Assembly: GCA_050015575.1 (NCBI GenBank)
Contig: JBEKBD010000044.1
Coordinates: 1-21,474 of the forward strand
From: Roseiarcus sp050015575
GTDB lineage: Bacteria > Pseudomonadota > Alphaproteobacteria > Rhizobiales > Beijerinckiaceae
Direction of reading: 5' to 3'
DNA length: 21,474 bases
The notes beneath the pieces were generated by a model. It ran no database searches. It had not been told where the DNA came from and saw only the letters and a list, made by a program, of their open reading frames with translations. Position numbers and translations under genes: made by a program. This document shows positions 14,697-21,474 of the stretch, piece by piece (the first letter of the stretch is position 1; each line of letters opens with the position of its first letter).

Positions 14697-15372
14697 GGAT
14701 CATGTATCCGGCGCCGCGCACGGTGTGCAGCATCGGCGCGTCGAAGTCGCGATCGATCTTGGCGCGCAGGCGCGAGACGTGCACGTCGATGACGTTGGTC
14801 TGCGGGTCGAAATGATAGTCCCAGACGTGTTCGAGCAGCATGGTGCGGGTGACCACCTTGCCGGCGTTCTGCAAGAGATATTCGAGCAGACGGAACTCGC
14901 GCGGCTGCAACACGATTTCCTCGCCGGCGCGCGTCACCTTGTGGGTGAGGCGGTCGAGCGTGAGGTCGCCGAGCCGATAGACCGTCTCCTCCGGCGCGCC
15001 CTTGGGGCGGCGGCGCGCCAGCGCCTCGACGCGCGCCAGCAACTCGGAAAAGGCGTAGGGCTTGGCGAGGTAATCGTCGCCGCCGGCGCGCAGGCCCTTG
15101 ACGCGGTCGTCGACCTGGCCGAGCGCCGAAAGGATCAGGACCGGGGTTTCGACCTTCTGCGCCCGCAGCGCGCCAATCAGCGCCAGGCCGTCCATCTTGG
15201 GCAGCAGGCGGTCGACGATGGCGACGTCGTAGCCGCCCTCCTGCGCCAGATCGTAGCCGCCGACGCCGTCGGCGGCGTGGTCGACGCTGTGTCCGGCCTC
15301 GCGGAACGCCTTGACGAGGTACGCCGCCGCGTCGTGGTCGTCTTCGATGATGAGAATCCGCATGGGGGACAT
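14680..15372 (-). CDS. OmpR-family response regulator
   Basis: A 230-residue two-domain regulator. The receiver covers 4-120 with acidic D11 and D12, phosphorylated D54 (AIVDRLLPKMDG), S82 (LILSALG) and K104. The winged helix covers about 130-228 (LQPREFRLLEYLLQNAGKVV, VIDVHVSRLRAKID, VRGAGYMI). Its partner is the kinase that overlaps its 3' end. The ATG at 15372 gives MSPMRIL; ATG 15363 is the alternative. It likely binds direct-repeat sites, perhaps upstream of htrA, but no site is evident. Confidence 0.97.
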   Translation of the reverse strand: MSPMRILIIEDDHDAAAYLVKAFREAGHSVDHAADGVGGYDLAQEGGYDVAIVDRLLPKMDGLALIGALRAQKVETPVLILSALGQVDDRVKGLRAGGDDYLAKPYAFSELLARVEALARRRPKGAPEETVYRLGDLTLDRLTHKVTRAGEEIVLQPREFRLLEYLLQNAGKVVTRTMLLEHVWDYHFDPQTNVIDVHVSRLRAKIDRDFDAPMLHTVRGAGYMIRDGAR

Positions 15373-15505
15373 ATAGCGGCTTCCGCACGGTCCGCCAAAG
15401 ACGGCGGCCGGACGATCGGCGTTTCCGCCAACGGCGGGAAGCGGTCATCGAGCCCGGGGAACGCGCTAGATCGCTCGAGGACGAAGCCGATGACGCGCCT
15501 GCCCC

Positions 15506-15591
15506 ATGTCATTCCCGCGAAAGCGGGAATCCAGTGGGAAAAGGGCGCATCGGCCGCCGAGTCTGGATTCCCGCTTTCGCGGGAATGACAT
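15506..15591. repeat. large perfect inverted repeat
   Basis: Arms 15506-15534 and 15563-15591 are perfect complements over 29 bases with a 28-base spacer. Each arm itself contains the short palindrome TTCCCGCGAAAGCGGGAA. The motif ATTCCCGCGAAAGCGGGAAT is a very widespread proteobacterial intergenic repeat, usually adjacent to CCAG as here. It sits in the 607-bp spacer between the response regulator and htrA, which otherwise holds a possible small ORF and the htrA terminator. Confidence 0.9.
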
Positions 15592-15622
15592 CGCCGGCGA
15601 TTCCGCTCGATCGCATCCCGCT

Positions 15623-15847
15623 CTAACGCATGGCCCAGGCGGCGAACGGGCGATGGGCGGCGTCCGCGGCGCGGAGAATGCGCAGCGTCTTGCGCGCGAT
15701 TTTGCCGTTCTCCGTCAGCGCGGCGTACTCGTCTTCCCGACTGAGCGTCGCCGAATCCAGCCGCGCCAGAGCGACGTCCGCGATCCCGAGGCCCCCGTCG
15801 AATCGCTCCCTTCGCGCCCATGCCCCGCCTCGCCAGCGCGCCCTCAC
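15623..15847 (-). CDS. possible small hypothetical protein or gene remnant
   Basis: A 74-codon minus-strand frame from GTG 15847, starting just after the T-run of the htrA terminator, ends with TAG. The last 55 residues look protein-like: LGIADVALARLDSATLSRED, then EYAALTENGKIARKTLRILR and AADAAHRPFAAWAMR. No clear ribosome binding site is present, and no family is recognised. It may be a leftover C-terminus of an older gene. Confidence is low that it is translated. Confidence 0.35.
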   Translation of the reverse strand: MRARWRGGAWARRERFDGGLGIADVALARLDSATLSREDEYAALTENGKIARKTLRILRAADAAHRPFAAWAMR

Positions 15848-15851
15848 CCCC

Positions 15852-15890
15852 AAAAAAATCGAGCGGCAGGCCATGGGGAGTGGCCTGCCG
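15852..15890 (-). terminator. intrinsic terminator of htrA
   Basis: On the minus strand a perfect 10-bp stem CGGCAGGCCA/TGGCCTGCCG with a 7-base loop is followed, after CTCGA, by seven Ts. It lies 91 bases past the htrA stop, a classic rho-independent terminator. Confidence 0.9.
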
Positions 15891-15980
15891 CCGTTTCGCC
15901 GGCGCCGCGCGGGAGGGGAAGGGGGCGCGGCCGTCGCCGGCGTCATTGGCCTCGCGAGGGGCGGGCGAGGCCAAGCTTCG

Positions 15981-17486
15981 TCACGACGCCGCTTGGACCG
16001 GCAGCGCCAAGAAGCGCACGGCGTCGCCCGACTTGACGCGCAGCAGCAGCGCCTTGCGCCCATCCGCCTTGGCGGCGGCGAAGGCGTCAGCGACTTCGCT
16101 CGGGCGCGTCACCGGCTTGCCGGCGGCCTCCAAGATCACGTCGCCGGCTTGCAGGCCGTGGTCGGCGGCGACGCCGTTGGGATCGACGTCGGCGACGGCG
16201 ACGCCCTCGCCGCCGCGCGCGCGCTCGAGGCTGAGGCCGAGCTTGGCGAAGGGCGTCGACTCGTCGGCCTTCGCCGGCGCCTCGGCGTTCGCCTCCTTGT
16301 CGGTCGGCATCGCGCCGAGCTTCACCGCGATGGTCTGCTCGGCGCCGTTGCGCCAGATCGCCAGGTCGGCGGTCTTCTGCGGCCCGAGCGCGGCGATGCG
16401 GCGCGCCAGGTCCTTCGGATCGGCGACGGCGTCGCCGTTGACCGCGGTGATGACGTCGCCGATCTTCACCCCGGCGCTCGCCGCGGGCGAATTGGCGGTC
16501 TCCTTGGCGACCAGCGCGCCGGCCGCCTTCTTGACCCCGAGGCTGTCGGCGAGATCCGGCGTCACCGGCTGGATTTCGACGCCGAGCCAGCCGCGCGTCA
16601 CCGCGCCGGTGTCCTTGAGCTGCTGCACCACGTTCTGCACCACGTCGCTGGCGATGGCGAAGCCGATGCCGACGCTGCCGCCCGAGGGCGAGAAGATCGC
16701 GGTGTTGACGCCGACGACTTCTCCTTCGGTGTTGAAGGTCGGGCCGCCGGAATTGCCGTGGTTGACCGGCGCGTCGATCTGCAAGAAGTCGTCATACGGG
16801 CCCGAGCCGATGTCGCGGCCGCGCGCCGAGACGATGCCCGCCGTCACCGTGCCGCCGAGGCCGAAGGGATTGCCCACCGCGATCACCCAGTCGCCGACGC
16901 GCGGCGATTGGGCGGCGAAATTGACGAAGGGATAGGTCCCCGCTTCGTTGACCTTCAGCAACGCGATGTCGGTCTTGGCGTCGGCGCCGATCACCTTGGC
17001 GGAAAGCGTCTTGCCGTCCGCGGTGGTGACCGTCACTTCGGTCGCGTGGTCGACGACGTGGTTGTTGGTGACGATGTAGCCGTCGCCGGAAATGAAGAAG
17101 CCGGAGCCCTGCGCCATCGACAGGTGGCGCTGACGGCGCGGCGTCGGCGCTTCGCCGTCGTTTTCGTCGGGCATGCCGAACTGCCGGAAGAAGCGGTCGA
17201 ACGGGGTGCCCGGCGGGAAATGCGGCATGCCCTGCATGTCGGTCTCCGCCTGATCGCCGTCGTCGACCTTGACCTTGACCGAGACGACCGAGGACTTCAC
17301 CCGGTCGACCACGTCGGCGAACGAGGCCGGGCCGGCCGAGGCTGGCGTCGAGGCGGCGAGGGCGAAGCTCGGGGCGAATGCGCCGTTGTCGAGCGCGACC
17401 GCGCCGAGCGCGGCGAGCGCGACCGCGCCGAGCAGTGCGGCGCGCAGCGGGCGTCGATGGGATTGGGGGGTCGGGGAAAGAGGCAT
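15981..17486 (-). CDS. periplasmic serine protease/chaperone HtrA (DegP/Do family)
   Basis: A 501-residue protease that degrades misfolded envelope proteins. The ATG at 17486 (CGGAG nine bases upstream) yields an N-terminus with RR and a hydrophobic stretch (LRAALLGAVALAALGAVA, 14-31), a signal peptide or anchor; longer in-frame starts lack support. The trypsin-like triad is H143 (VTNNHVVDHA), D173 (KTDIALLKV) and S247 (GNSGGP). Two PDZ domains lie at about 298-390 and 412-498. It ends in its own terminator at 15852, so the two-component genes downstream probably have their own promoter, although regulation of htrA by that pair is plausible. The gene name could be degP, degQ or mucD-like; I leave it open. 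Confidence 0.96.
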   Translation of the reverse strand: MPLSPTPQSHRRPLRAALLGAVALAALGAVALDNGAFAPSFALAASTPASAGPASFADVVDRVKSSVVSVKVKVDDGDQAETDMQGMPHFPPGTPFDRFFRQFGMPDENDGEAPTPRRQRHLSMAQGSGFFISGDGYIVTNNHVVDHATEVTVTTADGKTLSAKVIGADAKTDIALLKVNEAGTYPFVNFAAQSPRVGDWVIAVGNPFGLGGTVTAGIVSARGRDIGSGPYDDFLQIDAPVNHGNSGGPTFNTEGEVVGVNTAIFSPSGGSVGIGFAIASDVVQNVVQQLKDTGAVTRGWLGVEIQPVTPDLADSLGVKKAAGALVAKETANSPAASAGVKIGDVITAVNGDAVADPKDLARRIAALGPQKTADLAIWRNGAEQTIAVKLGAMPTDKEANAEAPAKADESTPFAKLGLSLERARGGEGVAVADVDPNGVAADHGLQAGDVILEAAGKPVTRPSEVADAFAAAKADGRKALLLRVKSGDAVRFLALPVQAAS

Positions 17487-17603
17487 GGATCGGCTCCGTT
17501 GGCGAATCGTTGCGCCGGCCCATTGCGCGGCGACATGGCCGGCACCATGCCGCACGACGCCTAACGGCGCGATGGCGGAGGCATGAAAGGTTGGTAATTT
17601 ACG

Positions 17604-17617
17604 TTTCGCGCGCGAAA
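17604..17617. promoter_or_regulatory. palindrome in the htrA upstream region
   Basis: TTTCGCGCGCGAAA is a perfect 14-bp palindrome, 118 bases before the htrA start. It could be an operator or chance in GC-rich DNA. The gap 17487-17790 otherwise shows no gene or clear promoter. Confidence 0.3.
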
Positions 17618-17790
17618 GGGCTGGCCGCCCGCGCTGCGGCGACCGATCCATTCGCAGGGCCCTCGTCCGGCCGCGCCCCGCCCGCCCGCCTTGTCTCGCC
17701 GACGGGAGGAGGGAAGAGCCCCTCCCCCGCTCCGGACGAAGGCTTCGCCTTCGCCGTGCGCGGCGGGGTCGGGGCGAGGGCGATCGGGCG

Positions 17791-18483
17791 CTATTTTTTC
17801 TGCGACTTCATGTGGGCGATGTAACCGCGCACGTCGGCGGCGGGTTCGGCGTAGGCGGCGCCGAGCGATTTCTCCATCGCCGCCATATAGTGTTTGGCCC
17901 AGGCCGGCAGCGGGTAGTCGATCACCGCGAGGAACTCGAGCGTCGCGGCGAGGCGGATGTCGGCGATCGACGGCTCGGCGCCGCCGATGAACGGCTTGCC
18001 GCTCATATAGAACTTGTGGAACACCTCGAGCGGCTCGGCGATCGCCGCGGCGGCGGCTTTCTGCGCTGCGTCCTTGGCGCTCGCGTCCGCGTCGCTCGCG
18101 CCGACCTCGCCGGGGTATTGCGGGAAGGCGAGCGCCGGATAGGTCGCGCGCGCGACGTAAGGGTAGAGCGTGCCGATGATATAGAACATCGCGCTGTCGA
18201 TCATCGCGCGCGCCTCCGGCGCCGTCGGATAGAAGCGGTCGAGATGGTGCTTGTTGCACAGATACTGCATGATGGCGCAGCTTTCCCACACCACGCCCTT
18301 GGGCAGGTCGGCCGCTTCGATCATCGGCGTCAGATGGGCCGGGTTCTTCGCCAGGAACCCTTCCGAGCGGGTCTTTCCCCAGGCGTCGTCCTCGGCGAAT
18401 TCCAGCTTCGCGGCGCGCACGAAAACGCGCGCCGTCATGTTGTTCACGCTCGGCTTCAGCACGTGCAGTTTGATGGCGGACAT
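17791..18483 (-). CDS. glutathione S-transferase family protein
   Basis: A 230-residue GST from ATG 18483 (GGGAG eight bases upstream); the frame is open to 18516 without support. The thioredoxin-fold N-terminus is IKLHVLKPSVNNMTARVFVR, followed by the glutathione-binding NPAHLTPMIEAADLPKGVVW and ESCAIMQYLC (E67, S68). The helical C-terminal domain includes GKPFIGGAEPSIADI, the usual hydrophobic-site block. GSTs conjugate, isomerise or dehalogenate substrates with glutathione. It is last gene of the leftward cluster, 64 bp after the VOC gene, suggesting a role in the same pathway. Confidence 0.93.
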   Translation of the reverse strand: MSAIKLHVLKPSVNNMTARVFVRAAKLEFAEDDAWGKTRSEGFLAKNPAHLTPMIEAADLPKGVVWESCAIMQYLCNKHHLDRFYPTAPEARAMIDSAMFYIIGTLYPYVARATYPALAFPQYPGEVGASDADASAKDAAQKAAAAAIAEPLEVFHKFYMSGKPFIGGAEPSIADIRLAATLEFLAVIDYPLPAWAKHYMAAMEKSLGAAYAEPAADVRGYIAHMKSQKK

Positions 18484-18547
18484 TCGTTTCTCCCGTTTTC
18501 CTGGCGTTGACCGCATCAGGTTCGTTTGCGTTCCGCGGGCGCGCCGG

Positions 18548-19135
18548 TCAGCGCGCGTAAGGGTTCTTGGGCGCGCGATCGGCCGACAGGCTCTGGCGCG
18601 AGCGCGCGACCAGCAGCTCGATCGCGTCGGCGAGATGGACTTCGCCGATGGCGCGATCGCCGGCCGCGACCCGCAGCTTGTGGGCCTCGAACAGCACGTC
18701 GGCGTGGCTGTAGCCGACCGGCGGCTCGAACTTCCAGCAGGACAGCTCGATCAGCAGGCCGAGCGGGTCCTCGAAATAGATCGCGTCGAAGATCTTGCGA
18801 TCGCGCACGCCGGTGTGCTTGATCCCGCGCGCGTCGAGCCGTTCGACCGCCTGCATGAACACGGCGCGCGAGACGTTGAAGGCGATGTGGTGCACGCAGC
18901 CCGGTTCGGTCGGCGTGCGGCGCGGATCGGGCTTGCGGTCCTCGCGGGTGAAGACGGTGATCAGCCGGCTGTCGCCGGGATCGAAATAGATGTGGCTCTC
19001 CTGAGCATTGTCGAGATTGGGCTGCTCGAAGACGAACGGCATGCCGAGCACCCCCTCCCAGAAGTCGATGGAGGTTTGGCGATCGGCGCCCACCAGCGTG
19101 ATGTGGTGGAGGCCCTGGGTCTGCAGCTTCTGCAT
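18548..19135 (-). CDS. VOC-family (glyoxalase/extradiol dioxygenase) protein
   Basis: A 195-residue protein with two beta-alpha-beta-beta-beta modules. The metal-ligand candidates are H10/H11 (GLHHITLVGAD), H82/H83 (VHHIAFNV) and E130 (GLLIELS). YFEDPLGLLIEL is typical of glyoxalase-like and ring-cleaving dioxygenase-like proteins. GGGAGGG precedes the start. The C-terminal 55 residues exceed the minimal fold. It follows the ligase by 12 bases, so it is in one operon with it. The substrate is not readable; a ring-fission or isomerisation step in an aromatic-acid-like route is possible. Confidence 0.92.
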   Translation of the reverse strand: MQKLQTQGLHHITLVGADRQTSIDFWEGVLGMPFVFEQPNLDNAQESHIYFDPGDSRLITVFTREDRKPDPRRTPTEPGCVHHIAFNVSRAVFMQAVERLDARGIKHTGVRDRKIFDAIYFEDPLGLLIELSCWKFEPPVGYSHADVLFEAHKLRVAAGDRAIGEVHLADAIELLVARSRQSLSADRAPKNPYAR

Positions 19136-19147
19136 GAGGCGCCCTCC

Positions 19148-20452
19148 CTATTTTCGTTCGACGAGCTTGGACTTGTAGTCGGTGCGCGGCAACGCGCCCG
19201 CCGCGACCAGCTGGATCTCGGCAGTCACCAGCAGCGCTTCGCGCACCCGCGCGCGGATGCGCTCGGCGAGCGCGGCGTGCGTCGGATCGAGCGCCTCGAC
19301 CGCCACCGGCAGCGGCGGCTCCTGCCGCACGCCCGGCGCCTTCGGCCGGATCATCACCACGCCGGTCGTCGCCGGCGCGAACTCGGCGACGATCTCGCGC
19401 AGCGCGGTCGGGAACAGGTTGACGCCGCGCACGATCAGCATGTCGTCGGTGCGGCCGATGCAGCGCACGCGTGGAGCGGTCCGACCGCAGGCGCACAGGC
19501 CGACGCCGAGCCGAACGTGATCGCGGGTGCGAAAGCGCAGCAGCGGCGCGGAACGGTTGACGAGATGGGTGAGGACGAGTTCGCCTTCGGCGCCGTCGGT
19601 GAGCGCGATCGGCGCGCCGCTCGCCGGGTCGATCAGCTCGAAATGGATGAAGCCGCGGCCGGAGAAATGCATCCCGGCCTTGGCCTCGCATTCGCCCCAC
19701 AGCGACGCCGAAATGTCGCCGATGCCCATCGCCTCGGTGACGGAAGCGCCCCACGCCGCCTCGAGCCGCGCGCGCATCGCCGGCTCGCCGCCGCCCGGCT
19801 CGCCGGCGACCATCAGCCGCTCGACGCTGCTCTTGGCCAGGTCGACGCCGCGCTTGTGCGCCCATTCGGCGAGATGCAACGCGTAGGAGGGCGTCAGCGC
19901 GATCGCGTTCGGCGTCAGCTTCTCGACCGCCGTGATCAGCCGATCCGTATTGCCGCTGCCGATCGGGATGTGGCAGAGGCCGAGCCGGGCGAAGCCGTCG
20001 AGCGCCGCGCCGGCGACGAACGGTCCGGCGTTGTAGGTCGAGATGATACGGTCGCCGCGCTTCACCCCGGAGGCGCCGTAGGTGCGCGCCGAAGTGCGCA
20101 CCCACGCCTCGACGTCGCCAGCGGTGAGCGGAATGTAGCTCGGCGTTCCCGTCGTGCCGCTGGTCGAGTAGATGCGCACGATCTCGTCGCGCGTCGCGGT
20201 GCGATGCGCTCCGATCGGCTCGTCGGGGCTGCGCGAGGCGCGCAGTTCGTCCTTTTCGGTGAACGGCAGCCCGGCGATGTCGGCGAGGCCGCCGACCGCC
20301 GCGGCCGTCTTGAACCCGGCCGCCGCGAACTTGTCGCGATAGAAGCGCGAGCGCTCGAACAGAAAGGCGATCTGCCGGCGGTAGGGCGCGTCGTCGGCCG
20401 CCCCCTGGCCCTCCCAGGGCGCGGCCTCGATGTCGGGCTCGACGAGGTTCAT
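19148..20452 (-). CDS. phenylacetate-CoA ligase-like AMP-forming acyl-CoA synthetase
   Basis: A 434-residue adenylate-forming enzyme, normal for PaaK-type ligases. The P-loop is YSTSGTTGTPSYIPLT (95-110), with TEAMGIGD at 239-246, GELVLTHL at 290-297, LRFRTRD at 305-311, and GRTDDMLIVRGVNLFP (333-348). The adenylation Lys is near K427 in LPRTDYKSKL. A Cys pair C320-x-C322 (CACGR) resembles that of PaaK. It activates a carboxylic acid with ATP and CoA. The ATG overlaps the stop of the citrate-synthase-like gene by four bases (ATGA), so the two are coupled. The acid is unknown; aryl acids are only the family's typical choice. Confidence 0.94.
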   Translation of the reverse strand: MNLVEPDIEAAPWEGQGAADDAPYRRQIAFLFERSRFYRDKFAAAGFKTAAAVGGLADIAGLPFTEKDELRASRSPDEPIGAHRTATRDEIVRIYSTSGTTGTPSYIPLTAGDVEAWVRTSARTYGASGVKRGDRIISTYNAGPFVAGAALDGFARLGLCHIPIGSGNTDRLITAVEKLTPNAIALTPSYALHLAEWAHKRGVDLAKSSVERLMVAGEPGGGEPAMRARLEAAWGASVTEAMGIGDISASLWGECEAKAGMHFSGRGFIHFELIDPASGAPIALTDGAEGELVLTHLVNRSAPLLRFRTRDHVRLGVGLCACGRTAPRVRCIGRTDDMLIVRGVNLFPTALREIVAEFAPATTGVVMIRPKAPGVRQEPPLPVAVEALDPTHAALAERIRARVREALLVTAEIQLVAAGALPRTDYKSKLVERK

Positions 20453-21249
20453 CGCTTCGCTTCCGCCGCTTCCGCCCCGGAATAGGCGATCGCCTCTTCG
20501 GCTTGCGAGGCCATATAAAAGCCGATCGGCGTCTCCGCCTCCTCGGCGAGATGGGCGATCAGGCCGGCGACGCGGGCGAGGATCGGCGCGCCGCGGGTCA
20601 GCATGACCGGCGCGTCGACGTCGCGCAGGGTCGCGGCGATCGCCATCGAGACGTTCATCGGCAGCGGTTTGCCCCAGACCCGCGCCGCGGCGGCGGCGAG
20701 GCGCGTCGCGGCGTCGACGCCGCGGCCGGCGACGCCGCGCTGCCGGGCCAGCGCGATCATCCGTTCGGCGCGCGAGTCGACCGGCTTGTGCAACGGATGG
20801 CCGAAGCCGACGAGCGGGCGGCCCGCCGCGCGCCGCTCGCGCGCCGCCGCCTCGGCCGCCTCGTCGGGCGACGCGCCGGCGTCGACGCGCTTCAGCACGT
20901 CGTCGATCAGCGCCCGCGCTTCGCCCGCCGAGCCGAGGATGACCGTGCCGCAGCCGAGCACGCCGGCCGCGACCGCGCCCTGCAGCGCGGCGGGATCGGC
21001 GGCGTAGGTCATGCGCGCCGCCTGCACGCTCGGGGTCAGGCCGTGCTCGGCGATCGCGACGAGCGCCAGATCGAGAAAGAAGCGCTGCTCCGCGCTCGGC
21101 ATGCGCCCCGTCGCCAGGAAAAAGAAGAACTCCGTGAAGGTCGCCGAACCCATGAGATCGCCGGCGAGATCGCGGCCGCGAACGGTCACGCGCAGGGGAT
21201 CGGCGGTCGAAATGGCGCTCGCAGCCGCGCCGCGCTTGCCGATCAGCAT
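20449..21249 (-). CDS. short citrate-synthase-like protein (citryl-CoA lyase type)
   Basis: A 266-residue protein lacking the long N-terminal half of normal citrate synthase (about 430 residues). Family blocks are MGSATFTEFFFFLATGRMPS, AEHGLTPSV with H69, GFGHPLHKPVDSRAERM with H151, and KPLPMNVSMAIAA (194-206). Where citrate synthase has NVD with the catalytic Asp, this has NVS (Ser201), so ordinary citrate synthesis is doubtful. It may cleave or form a carbon bond on an acyl-CoA made by the next gene. It heads the leftward operon and is divergent from the GntR regulator. Confidence 0.88.
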   Translation of the reverse strand: MLIGKRGAAASAISTADPLRVTVRGRDLAGDLMGSATFTEFFFFLATGRMPSAEQRFFLDLALVAIAEHGLTPSVQAARMTYAADPAALQGAVAAGVLGCGTVILGSAGEARALIDDVLKRVDAGASPDEAAEAAARERRAAGRPLVGFGHPLHKPVDSRAERMIALARQRGVAGRGVDAATRLAAAAARVWGKPLPMNVSMAIAATLRDVDAPVMLTRGAPILARVAGLIAHLAEEAETPIGFYMASQAEEAIAYSGAEAAEAKR

Positions 21250-21322
21250 GCGTTGCGGGGGCGCCTTTCGGCGTCATGCGCGACGCGCCTCGTCGGGGCG
21301 CCGAAGTGGGAGACTGCAGCCC

Positions 21323-21474
21323 ATGCCTCGCTCGAGAACGACGGCGGAGAAGAACCCCAGGCGGGACGTCGGCGCGCCGGCGCACGGCGCGACGGTCGCT
21401 CACATCGTCGAGCGTCTGCGCGACGACATCCTCGCCCAGCGGCTTTCGCCGGGCGAGCGGCTGGTCGAATGCGA
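21323..21474 (+). CDS. GntR-family transcriptional regulator, cut by window edge
   Basis: About 50 codons from ATG 21323 (GGGAG at 21308-21312). After a polar leader, VAHIVERLRDDILAQRLSPG then ERLVEC is the start of the GntR winged helix (first helix and the SPGERLVE turn). The rest lies outside the window. It is divergent from the catabolic operon with a 73-bp spacer and so likely represses it; the ligand-binding class (probably FadR/FCD type) cannot be seen. Confidence 0.85.
   Translation, partial: MPRSRTTAEKNPRRDVGAPAHGATVAHIVERLRDDILAQRLSPGERLVEC

Noticed and set aside
15630..17564. Plus-strand ORF of 644 codons opposite htrA
   Set aside because: Antisense shadow of the HtrA gene, whose triad and PDZ domains are plain.
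18251..20485. Plus-strand ORF of 744 codons opposite the GST/VOC/ligase genes
   Set aside because: Antisense shadow; the minus strand carries three recognisable families with ribosome binding sites.
21250..21322. GntR operator in the divergent spacer
   Set aside because: Only an imperfect CGCCTTTCGGCG/CGCCGAAG inverted repeat is seen; too weak in this GC-rich DNA to list as a site.

Overview
The window looks like chromosomal DNA of a GC-rich alphaproteobacterium, most likely of the order Hyphomicrobiales (Rhizobiales). Three things point there: a sciP gene (the CtrA-inhibitory DUF1153 protein, restricted to Alphaproteobacteria) with a CtrA-like box upstream, the block htrA/degP - response regulator - histidine kinase - glnE on one strand, and intergenic palindromic repeats of the type common in this order. 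Genus cannot be fixed from the sequence alone.

Layout. (1) 1-2802: a LysR regulator cut by the left edge, divergent from a cupin / aldo-keto reductase / short-chain dehydrogenase operon. (2) 2803-6163: an accessory island with visibly more AT-rich stretches. It holds GGGTTAC micro-repeats, a 46-bp tandem duplication and a palindromic element. Next comes a leftward three-gene operon (a serine-recombinase-like protein fused to a MNT nucleotidyltransferase, a HEPN protein, and a nuclease-like ORF whose stop codon lies in the repeat arm). Divergent from it is an Mrr-type restriction endonuclease. (3) 6164-6681: repeat-rich spacer with nested inverted repeats and a probable gene remnant. (4) 6682-10288: mnmA, sciP, an NAD-dependent epimerase-like gene, an F420-oxidoreductase-like gene and tRNA-Pro(CGG). 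(5) 10330-17486: glnE, an envelope-type two-component system and a periplasmic HtrA protease, all leftward, with a terminator and a large palindrome between htrA and the regulator. (6) 17791-21474: a leftward operon of a small citrate-synthase-like protein, a phenylacetate-CoA-ligase-like adenylating enzyme, a VOC-family protein and a GST, divergent from a GntR regulator cut by the right edge; this reads as a small catabolic cluster.

The most unusual item is the fusion at 3968-4882. Its N-terminal half has the serine recombinase fold signature but carries Gly where the catalytic Ser belongs (YARVGTDGQ instead of YARVSTDGQ). Its C-terminal half is an intact GSX10DXD nucleotidyltransferase of the MNT antitoxin type, translationally coupled to a HEPN gene. 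Two related palindromes in the divergent spacer are candidate binding sites. I interpret this as a toxin-antitoxin or defence module in which a catalytically dead recombinase may serve as DNA-binding and oligomerisation part of the antitoxin. That is inference, not shown by the sequence.
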